Shown one piece after another: positions 28,001-40,000 of a stretch of 64,000 bases of DNA. The first letter of the stretch is position 1. Each line of letters starts with the position of its first letter. Source of the stretch: Nematostella vectensis (lineage: Eukaryota > Cnidaria > Anthozoa > Actiniaria > Edwardsiidae); assembly GCF_932526225.1 (NCBI RefSeq), contig NC_064037.1:10150203-10214202 (forward strand), read 5' to 3'. The notes beneath the pieces were generated by a model, which was not told the DNA's origin, searched no databases, and saw only the letters and a program-made list of their open reading frames with translations. The position numbers and the translations under genes were made by a program.

Positions 28001-31000
28001 TGTTACATATTCACCAAGAGAAAAGAGTATGTCAGATATCCACCTAGATAAGGGAGTATATGTTAGTCTAGATATCACCCTAGAGGGGGAGTATATGTTA
28101 GATATCCACGTAGAGGGGGGGATATATATGAGTCTAGATAGATATCCACCAAAGCCGTCCCAGAGTGAGCCAACACCGCACATAAGCCCACCTGGATTTT
28201 TGCACACTAGAAATTGTAAGTGTCGTGAAATAAAGATAACTAGTACAGTTTTGCTTTTCTTTTCTTGTAGGTTTACCACACTAAAAATTTTTTTTTTCAT
28301 TTTGAAGGGGAGGGTGATATTTTCTGTGGGGGGAGGGCAAGTATGCTGGTAGGAGGGAAGAGGGTATGTTTTTATTCCTAGGGAGGGAAAGGTCACCACT
28401 TACCTTCTCCCCGCTGAGAGAAACCATGTCCAGAGGCCCATACATGAACCTGGCCGTGAGAACCTGGGGCGAGTTCTCCAACACCACGATGTCATTGGCT
28501 CGATGGTTAGAATTCAAATTCTTTAAGACAAAACGTTGCGAATCAGCCGTTTACATTTAGAGGACATTTGTCTTAAGAAATTGTCTTTGGATATGACAGG
28601 GACCAATCACCAGCTTTGTATTTTTAATTACTCGCGGCTAGCCATGCTCAGTTGTGTGCGGCGTGTTCTCCAAACTATCCTGGCTCTGTTTGCATAACGC
28701 TTTAGAAAATTTAGCTTATGATTAGTATTAGTATTATGTGTTCCATGGTATGTCACAAAGAAAGTCTCGAGTGTGTTTTTGGTTACTCGGAAAACTCTTT
28801 GTTCTTAGTTATTCTCGAGTGTTTTTTTCCTTTGGGGGGGGGGGGTATGTTTCTATACTCGGTACTTTTTGGTGTATAAACTGTTAAGCATGTTTCAAGC
28901 CAATGAATCTCCTCCCCCCACCCATACACACCCTTGGGTTCACCCCTACCCTGATCTTGATAGCAGTTTGTCTCATGGGCCATCCCCCCCCCCCCCACAC
29001 ACACACCCTTGGGTTCACCCTTACCTTGATCTTGATAGCAGTTTGTCTGTTGAGCCATCCCCCCCCCCCCCCCCACACACACACCCACACCCTTGGGTTC
29101 ACCCCTACCTTGATCTTGATAGCAGTTTGTCTCTTGGGCCATCCCCCCCCCCCCCCCCCCCCCCACACACACACCCTTGGGTTCACCCTTACCTTGATCT
29201 TGATAGCAGTTTGTCTGTTGAGCCACCCCCCCACACACACACACCCACACCCTTGGGTACACCCCTACCTTGATCTTGATAGCAGTTTGTCTCTTGGGCC
29301 ATCCCCCCCCCCCCCCCCCCCCCACACACACACACCCCTGGGTTCACCCTTACCTTGATCTTGATAGCAGTTCGTCTCTTGGGCCATCCCCCCCACACAC
29401 ACCCACACCCTTGGGTTTACCCTAACCTTGATCTTGATAGCAGTTTGTCTCTTGGGCCATCCCCCCCCACACACACACACCCTTGGGTTAGCGGTTCATC
29501 TCTTGGGCCATCCCCCCCTCCCCCCACACACACACCCTTGGGTTCACCCTACCCTGATCTTGATAGCAGTTCGTCTCTTGAGCCATCACCCCCCCCACCC
29601 CCCACAAACACACCTTTGGGTTAGCAGTTCGTCTCTTGCGCCATCCCTCACACACACACACACACCCTTGGGTTTACCCTAACCTTGATCTTGATAGCAG
29701 TTTGTCTCTTGGGCCATCCCCCCCCCCCCCCCCCCCCCCACACACACACACCCTTAGGTTAGCGGTTCGTCTCTTGGGCCATCCCCCCCCACACACACAC
29801 ACACACCCTTGGGTTCACCCTACCCTGATCTTGATAGCAGTTCATCTCTTGAGCCATCACCCCCCCCACCCCCCCCCCACCCCCCCCCACCCACACACAC
29901 ACCTTTTAGTTAGCAGTTCGTCTCTTGAGCCATCCCTCACACACACACACACACACCCTTGGGTTCACCCCTACCTTAATCTTGATTGCAGTTCGTCGCT
30001 TGAGCCATTTCTCACGAGGTTGAGAAGGACAGAAGGTGAGCCCGCGTTTACTTGGGGACGCGGCACTCGCAATATCCCATTCGCCATGGAGAATCTGATA
30101 CCAATCGAAAACTTACCAAGTGCACATAGGGTTTTTTCTAATCTAAGATACTTCTGTCAGATCACAATGTGAATAGCAGTTGGGCGCTTTAAATATTCTG
30201 CTTCAAGTTGCAAAGACCATGTATGTTTTGTTTGTAAAAAAATCTGGGGAATTTTGTTATTACATTGTGTAGTTCCAGAAAATATCCATCCCCCCCATCC
30301 CCCCCCCTCTGGAATTTCCAACCCCCTGGAAAAAAAATAAATACAGTAACTGTTAAGGAAAGAGGGCGTTCCCCCCCTCCCCTTGGGAAATTCCTGGCCG
30401 TTTGAACCCTCTTACTCCTCATTAATCCACCGAGAAAATCTATTGCCAAAATCACTGCGTTACGAAGCACAATGACGTTGTCCTTCGTCGCACGTGAAAC
30501 TAACTTAATTTTATTTTGAACCTAGCCCATGTACACAGTCTGTATAAGGGCCAAATAAAAATATGTATGTATGTATGTATGATGAACCCCACCCCCCGGA
30601 ATTTCCAATCCCATCCATGGGGGGGGGGGGGTATGGATATTTTCTAGAACTACACATTCGAAGAATAAGACGCCTTAAGGCACAGAGAAGAAAAAGTTCT
30701 TTTTAAAGACCTGAGCGGGATTTGAAACATTGGGACACCAGAACTTCACACATCAAAACCTTGATACTTGCCAACCAAGCTCCTATACTTAGCAACCAAG
30801 CCTTTATATTTGGCAATCAAGACTTGATATTTGTTAACCGAGCCTTGATATTTGTTAACCGAGCCTTGATATTTTATGTTTTCTTCCTAGGATGACAAAA
30901 TGGCGACTGACTGAGACTGTTAAACATGTACATTACTCGCCTGTCTGACAACAAAGGCAGCGACGTCGCTGGACTCCCAGTAGCTCACGTGAAACAAGGG

Positions 31001-34000
31001 CGATAGGACTGCCGTGGGAAACTGCTGGAGACCCTCGGGGCAGTACAGGGCGTAATCAAGTCGCTTGGTGCCCCACCACGCACTCACGCCTAATGAGACA
31101 ACGTAACATAATCAGAACAGTACAGGGTGTAATAAAGACGCTCCCCACCACGCACTCACGCCTAATGAAACAACGTAACACAGTCAGGATAGTACACGCT
31201 TAATAAGATAACGTAAAATAGCCAGGGCAGTACAGGGCGTAATCAAGTCGATTGTCGCCCCACCACGCACTCACGCCTAATGAGACAACGTAACATAATC
31301 AGAACAGTACAGGGTGTAATCAAGACGCTCTCCACCACGCACTCACGCCTAATGAGACAATGTAACATAATCAGAACAGTACAGGGTGTAATCAAGACGC
31401 TCTCCACCACGCACTCGCGCCTAATGAGACAACGTAACATAATCAGAACAGTACAGGGTGTAATAAAGACGCTCTCCACCACGCACTCACGCCTAATGAG
31501 ACAACGTAAGATAATCAGAACAGTACAGGGTGTAATCAAGACGCTCTCCACCACGCACTCACGCCTAAAGAGACAACGTAACATAATCAGAACAGTACAG
31601 GGTGTAATCAAGACGCTCTCCACCACGCACTCGCGCCTAATGAGACAACGTAACATAATCAGAACAGTACAGGGTGTAATCAAGACGCTCTCCACCACGC
31701 ACTCGCGCCTAATGAGACAACGTAACATAATCAGAACAGTACAGGGTGTAATCAAGACGCTCTCCACCACGCACTCGCGCCTAATGAGACAACGTAACAT
31801 AATCAGAACAGTACAGGGTGTAATCAAGACGCTCTCCACCACGCACTCGCGCCTAATGAGAACGTAACATAATCAGAACAGTACAGGGTGTAATCAAGAC
31901 GCTCTCCACCACGCACTCGCGCCTAATGAGACAACGTAACATAATCAGAACAGTACAGGGTGTAATCAAGACGCTCTCCACCACGCACTCACGCCTAATG
32001 AGACAACGTAACATAATCAGAACAGTACAGGGTGTAATCAAGACGCTCTCCACCACGCACTCGCGCCTAATGAGACAACGTAACATAATCAGAACAGTAC
32101 AGGGTGTAATCAAGACGCTCTCCACCACGCACTCGCGCCTAATGAGACAACGTAACATAATCAGAACAGTACAGGGTGTAATCAAGACGCTCTCCACCAC
32201 GCACTCGCGCCTAATGAGACAACGTAACATAATCAGAACAGTACAGGGTGTAATCAAGACGCTCTCCACCACGCACTCGCGCCTAATGAGACAACGTAAC
32301 ATAATCAGAACACTACAGGGTGTAATCAAGACGCTCTCCACCACGCACTCGCGCCTAATGAGACAACGTAACATAATCAGAACAGTACAGGGTGTAATCA
32401 AGACGCTCTCCACCACGCACTCGCGCCTAATGAGACAACGTAACATAATCAGAACAGTACAGGGTGTAATCAAGACGCTCTCCACCACGCACTCGCGCCT
32501 AATGAGACAACGTAACATAATCAGAACAGTACAGGGTGTAATCAAGACGCTCTCCACCACGCACTCGCGCCTAATGAGACAACGTAACATAATCAGAACA
32601 GTACAGGGTGTAATCAAGACGCTCTCCACCACGCACTCACGCCTAATGAGACAACGTAACATAATCAGAACAGTACAGGGTGTAATCAAGACGCTCTCCA
32701 CCACGCACTCGCGCCTAATAAGACAACGTAACATAATCAGAACAGTACAGGGTGTAATCAAGACGCTCTCCACCACGCACTCACGCCTAATGAGACAACG
32801 TAACATAATCAGAACAGTACAGGGTGTAATCAAGACGCTCTCCACCACGCACTCGCGCCTAATAAGACAACGTAACATAATCAGAACAGTACAGGGTGTA
32901 ATCAAGGCGCTCTCCACCACGCACTCGCGCCTAATAAGACAACGTAACATAATCAGAACAGTACAGGGTGTAATCAAGACGCTCTCCACCACGCACTCGC
33001 GCCTAATGAAACAACGTAACATAATCAGAACAGTACAGGGTGTAATCAAGACGCTCTCCACCACGCACTCGCGCCTAATGAGACAACGTAACATAATCAG
33101 AACAGTACAGGGTGTAATCAAGACGCTCTCCACCACGCACTCGCGCCTAATAAGACAACGTAACATAATCAGAACAGTACAGGGTGTAATCAAGACGCTC
33201 TCCACCACGCACTCGCGCCTAATGAGACAACGTAACATAATCAGAACAGTACAGGGTGTAATCAAGACGCTCTCCACCACGCACTCACGCCTAATGAGAC
33301 AATGTAACATAATCAGAACACTACAGGGTGTAATCAAGACGCTCTCCACCACGCACTCACGCCTAATGAGACAACGTAACATAATCAGAACAGTACAGGG
33401 TGTAATCAAGACGCTCTCCACCACGCACTCGCGCCTAATGAGACAACGTAACATAATCAGAACAGTACAGGGTGTAATCAAGACGCTCTCCACCACGCAC
33501 TCGCGCCTAATGAGACAACGTAACATAATCAGAACAGTACAGGGTGTAATCAAGACGCTCTCCACCACGCACTCGCGCCTAATGAGACAACGTAACATAA
33601 TCAGAACAGTACAGGGTGTAATCAAGACGCTCTCCACCACGCACTCGCGCCTAATGAGACAACGTAACATAATCAGAACAGTACAGGGTGTAATCAAGAC
33701 GCTCTCCACCACGCACTCGCGCCTAATGAGACAACGTAACATAATCAGAACAGTACAGGGTGTAATCAAGACGCTCTCCACCACGCACTCGCGCCTAATG
33801 AGACAACGTAACATAATCAGAACAGTACAGGGTGTAATCAAGACGCTCTCCACCACGCACTCACGCCTAAAGAGACAACGTAACATAATCAGAACAGTAC
33901 AGGGTGTAATCAAGACGCTCTCCACCACGCACTCACGCCTAAAGAGACAACGTAACATAATCAGAACAGTACAGGGTGTAATCAAGACGCTCTCCACCAC

Positions 34001-37000
34001 GCACTCACGCCTAAAGAGACAACGTAACATAATCAGAACAGTACAGGGTGTAATCAAGACGCTCTCCACCACGCACTCGCGCCTAAAGAGACAACGTAAC
34101 ATAATCAGAACAGTACAGGGTGTAATCAAAACGCTCTCCACCACGCACTCGCGCCTAAAGAGACAACGTAACATAATCAGAACAGTACAGGGTGTAATCA
34201 AGACGCTCTCCACCACGCACTCGCGCCTAATGAGACAACGTAACATAATCAGAACAGTACAGGGTGTAATCAAGACGCTCTCCACCACGCACTCGCGCCT
34301 AATGAGACAACGTAACATAATCAGAACAGTACAGGGTGTAATCAAGACGCTCTCCACCACGCACTTGCGCCTAATGAGACAACGTAACATAATCAGAACA
34401 GTACAGGGTGTAATCAAGACGCTCTCCACCACGCACTCGCGCCTAATGAGACAACGTAACATAATCAGAACAGTACAGGGTGTAATCAAGACGCTCTCCA
34501 CCACGCACTCGCGCCTAATGAGACAACGTAACATAATCAGAACAGTACAGGGTGTAATCAAGACGCTCTCCACCACGCACTCGCGCCTAATGAGAACGTA
34601 ACATAATCAGAACAGTACAGGGTGTAATCAAGACGCTCTCCACCACGCACTCGCGCCTAATGAGACAACGTAACATAATCAGAACAGTACAGGGTGTAAT
34701 CAAGACGCTCTCCACCACGCACTCACGCCTAATGAGACAACGTAACATAATCAGAACAGTACAGGGTGTAATCAAGACGCTCTCCACCACGCACTCGCGC
34801 CTAATGAGACAACGTAACATAATCAGAACAGTACAGGGTGTAATCAAGACGCTCTCCACCACGCACTCGCGCCTAATGAGACAACGTAACATAATCAGAA
34901 CAGTACAGGGTGTAATCAAGACGCTCTCCACCACGCACTCGCGCCTAATGAGACAACGTAACATAATCAGAACAGTACAGGGTGTAATCAAGACGCTCTC
35001 CACCACGCACTCGCGCCTAATGAGACAACGTAACATAATCAGAACACTACAGGGTGTAATCAAGACGCTCTCCACCACGCACTCGCGCCTAATGAGACAA
35101 CGTAACATAATCAGAACAGTACAGGGTGTAATCAAGACGCTCTCCACCACGCACTCGCGCCTAATGAGACAACGTAACATAATCAGAACAGTACAGGGTG
35201 TAATCAAGACGCTCTCCACCACGCACTCGCGCCTAATGAGACAACGTAACATAATCAGAACAGTACAGGGTGTAATCAAGACGCTCTCCACCACGCACTC
35301 GCGCCTAATGAGACAACGTAACATAATCAGAACAGTACAGGGTGTAATCAAGACGCTCTCCACCACGCACTCACGCCTAATGAGACAACGTAACATAATC
35401 AGAACAGTACAGGGTGTAATCAAGACGCTCTCCACCACGCACTCGCGCCTAATAAGACAACGTAACATAATCAGAACAGTACAGGGTGTAATCAAGACGC
35501 TCTCCACCACGCACTCGCGCCTAATGAGACAACGTAACATAATCAGAACAGTACAGGGTGTAATCAAGACGCTCTCCACCACGCACTCGCGCCTAATGAG
35601 ACAACGTAACATAATCAGAACAGTACAGGGTGTAATCAAGACGCTCTCCACCACGCACTCGCGCCTAATGAGACAACGTAACATAATCAGAACAGTACAG
35701 GGTGTAATCAAGACGCTCTCCACCACGCACTCGCGCCTAATGAGACAACGTAACATAATCAGAACAGTACAGGGTGTAATCAAGACGCTCTCCACCACGC
35801 ACTCGCGCCTAATGAGACAACGTAACATAATCAGAACAGTACAGGGTGTAATCAAGACGCTCTCCACCACGCACTCGCGCCTAATGAGACAACGTAACAT
35901 AATCAGAACAGTACAGGGTGTAATCAAGACGCTCTCCACCACGCACTCACGCCTAAAGAGACAACGCAACATAATCAGAACAGTACAGGGTGTAATCAAG
36001 ACGCTCTCCACCACGCACTCACGCCTAAAGAGACAACGTAACATAATCAGAACAGTACAGGGTGTAATCAAGACGCTCTCCACCACGCACTCACGCCTAA
36101 AGAGACAACGTAACATAATCAGAACAGTACAGGGTGTAATCAAGACGCTCTCCACCACGCACTCGCGCCTAAAGAGACAACGTAACATAATCAGAACAGT
36201 ACAGGGTGTAATCAAAACGCTCTCCACCACGCACTCGCGCCTAAAGAGACAACGTAACATAATCAGAACAGTACAGGGTGTAATCAAGACGCTCTCCACC
36301 ACGCACTCGCGCCTAATGAGACAACGTAACATAATCAGAACAGTACAGGGTGTAATCAAGACGCTCTCCACCACGCACTCGCGCCTAATGAGACAACGTA
36401 ACATAATCAGAACAGTACAGGGTGTAATCAAGACGCTCTCCACCACGCACTTGCGCCTAATGAGACAACGTAACATAATCAGAACAGTACAGGGTGTAAT
36501 CAAGACGCTCTCCACCACGCACTCGCGCCTAATGAGACAACGTAACATAATCAGAACACTACAGGGTGTAATCAAGACGCTTGGTGCTCGTGAAGCACTC
36601 CAGGCCTGCCGTTCGTTACAACCTAACACGACCAAGGTATCTCAGACATACGGGGTATTGAGTCCCTACAGGGCGTGGTCTACTCAAGTGCTACCCCAAA
36701 TTTCCAGTCAAATAATAGGTGTATATGACCTTTTTCCTATACTTCAAAGATATGACATTTATCAGACGTGTCGGTCGGGCCGTCGTACTGTGGGCGCGTT
36801 ATGTCGATGCCTAAATTTTTATGCGCATGCCGCAATTGTACTCACCGCAGTCCGGGCCGTCGTACTGCGGGCGCATACTGTCAATACTATCCGTCGAGCA
36901 GATGCTTGTTGTACTCATGTTGCTGTCGTGTCGCTTGATGCCTGGTCGCGATATGTTGCCGACATCTCGCGGAGTCAGTCGCGGCGACAGTTGCGTCAAA

Positions 37001-40000
37001 AAGAGCTCCGGGTGCGCGCCCAGGACGTTGTGCAACTGGTGGGACTGCCCGTCTCCAAGCGGGAACTTGTGGTAGCGTGGCACGTTCACGGGAATTATGT
37101 GCGAGAACTGCGGTAGGATCAATGGTTCGATGCGAGACGCGGAAGGGTCGAACGGATGGAAGAGGTTGTAGAACTGGTTGCACGAAGGTCTCGGTGGTGC
37201 CGCTGAATAAGGTTTTATCGTCAAGACCGTAAAAAGCAAAATTAACTCATTTACATGTTACCAATGCGTGCGCACTCTCTCTCCGGCAAATCTCGACTAC
37301 GTGTCTGCAGCTACACCTTTTCTCTCGTAGCCTATGAGAATGTGTACTCAACATACGCGCAACATGTACTCAACATACGCGCAACATGTACTCAACATAC
37401 GCGCAACATGTACTCAACATACGCGCAACATGTACGCAACATACGCGCAACATGTACGCAACATACGCGCAACATGTACTCAACATAGCGCAACATGTTC
37501 TCAACATACGCGCAACATGTACTCAACATACGCGCAACATGTACTCAACATACGCGCAACATGTACTCAACATACGCGCAACATGTACTCAACATACGCG
37601 CAACATGTACGCAACATACGCGCAACATACGCGCAACATCTACGCAGTATACGCGTAATATGTAAGCACTATACGCGCAATATGTACGCAATATACGCCC
37701 AATATGTACGCAAAATACGCGCAACATGTACGCAACATACACGCAACATGTACGCAGCATACGCGCAACATGTACGCAACATACGCGCAACATGTACGCA
37801 GCATATGCGTAATATGTAAGCAATATACGCGCAATATGTACGCAATTAAAGCACAATATGTACGCAATATACGCGCACTATGTAAGCAACACGTACGCCA
37901 CGCTAACACGCTGACCTTTTTCCTCGTCCCCTTGGATGAACTTCCGGTACGCTAGAACGAGGCCGATCGGGGAGCCGAACGCGAAGAACTTAGACACGGG
38001 AAAGTCGAAGGTGGAATCGCGATCCGGAATGGAGTCCAGAGAGAGCGACATCGCATCAAAACTATGCTTGTTATCATGCTCTAAAACACAACGACATACA
38101 AGACTTGGGCAGGCTTCAAAGCTACATACAGAACTAACATATACATGATTTTTTCTTCATCATTATGAACTCAAAAGCTTCTATCCCCTTCTTGTACGGC
38201 AAGCTCTCAGTGTCCTCCATAGTACTCATGACTTCTCTCCTCCCCTCCACTTGCGATAGTTTTGATTACATGGTTGAGCACTCACACTCAATGCACCCCA
38301 CCCCGTACCGTCTTAATATAGCCCATCCCTTTTCTCCCTCACTTTGCTCGACAGCTTTGATAACTTGGTTGCGTCGTAACGCTCTATATCCTCCACGCGC
38401 GCTAAGCACCCACCCCCAGCTCCGATAGAGCTCCTGGCTTCCTTACCTTTTAGCAGCCTTGGCGATATCGGCGGGCCCTCGCGCGGATTATTCTCCATAA
38501 TCTCCTCTCGAAGTTTTTCTACGTTTTCCCGGATGTTCCCACTGCTGAGGCTAAGGCGCAGGTTTCTAGAGGCTTCTAGATTCGTCTTGTTTGGCGGCGC
38601 ATGCGCACTGATGCGGCGTGGCTTCCTCTCGAGCCTTGGGGATGCGTTCAAAGTCTGCTCGTGTTCACCGTTTAATGAGTTACTAGAGTGATTTGAGCTG
38701 AAACTGGAGCGATCACGAAAGAATGTTCCGCACAGCGCATCATAAGCGAGTAGTGTCCCCATACAGTCGCCCAATAGGTTTACCTTGGGAAGGAATGTGG
38801 AGATCAGACAGGCATATATTCTCAATATACTATAGGCGTTCGTCTTTCTTTGTCTCAAAAGCTGGCTGAGACGGACACAAAAGAAAACGGACAATAAACA
38901 AATGGCTATGTGATTATGAAAGTCCAGAATGATGAAACAAATAACACATTCGTGAAACGCCACCACAGTAAGAATGTCCCCACCCCTCCCCCCCAAATCT
39001 TTTGTACATGCTTCTTACTGGGTATGACCTTTCTTTCCTTACAAACGCTTTGTAGGACAAATCTCCCATTACCTCCCCTGAGAACCCGTGCCCCTCGTCA
39101 CTTCGAAGAAATTCCTGATAAACAACATTTGTGGCAGCGATCATGGCCGAGACAATATCATCGTAGACTGGGGACGAGCTGACCATCAGTGGAATGGCGC
39201 TGATTGGGAAACTACTGGAGATTGGGGAAAACCCGGAGTTGCAGCTTGCAGTATCTGAAGGGAACAACACGTAAACACTCATATTACACACTAGTTTCTA
39301 AACACGCCACTTATCAAATTGATTGATTGAATTAGATAGATTGAATTACGGTAGCCATATAGCAGCTTAGCATTAGGAAATTATTGACGTCGCAGAATAT
39401 TGAAATCGCAGAAAAGTACCATGTGTACGAGAAAGAGTGAATTCATTTGGGAAAAGTCACATACAGTTGAGCCTGGGCACAATAATTAAAATAGCCATCC
39501 AAATTTATTGCTTGCTGGTTTTTTTGTTTAATTGCCTACTTTTGTCGCCTACTTTCTTGTTGGTTTGTTTGCTTGTTGTTGCTTGCTTTTTTGTTGCTCA
39601 CTTTCTTGTTTTTTTTGTTGTTGTTTTTTTGTTATGGTGTTTGCTTGTTTGTTCGTTTATTTATTGTTTGATAGCACATGTATAAGATTTACCTGAGTCA
39701 GTCTCGGAATACGGGCACAGCTGAGATAGCATGTTCAGCGCCTTGGAACAGATGGAGGGACATGCGACGAGTCTGATAGCGATGCGACCAACTGCTCCCT
39801 TGTAATGCGCGTTTATGACGGCCTGAAAGCTCTCCTTGAGCAGCTCACAGTCCACGTGCTTGGACTGGTTGTCCTGTCCCCAGTCGAGCTGGCTCCCGCC
39901 GTGTACTACGAGTAGCAGCGTGGTGATCTTGCACGCGGACATGGACGAGATGGACGTGTCGCTCACCTTCTTGCAGAGTTTTTCTTTTCGTGGCGGAAGC

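Noticed and set aside
28783-30172. Pro/His/Thr-rich and Gly-rich open frames at the C-run and CA-run array
   Set aside because: They follow from simple-sequence runs and the repeated exon 13 border; there is no independent gene signal.
31243-37116. Very long open frames (hundreds of residues) on both strands of the 72-bp array
   Set aside because: A 72-bp unit is 24 codons, so any stop-free frame stays open through every copy. The predicted peptides are pure 24-residue repeats on both strands, and the region is intron 11 of a conserved gene.
31062-37895. CRISPR-like direct repeat arrays
   Set aside because: The repeats are contiguous without unique spacers, and the genes are spliced and animal-type, so these are minisatellites.
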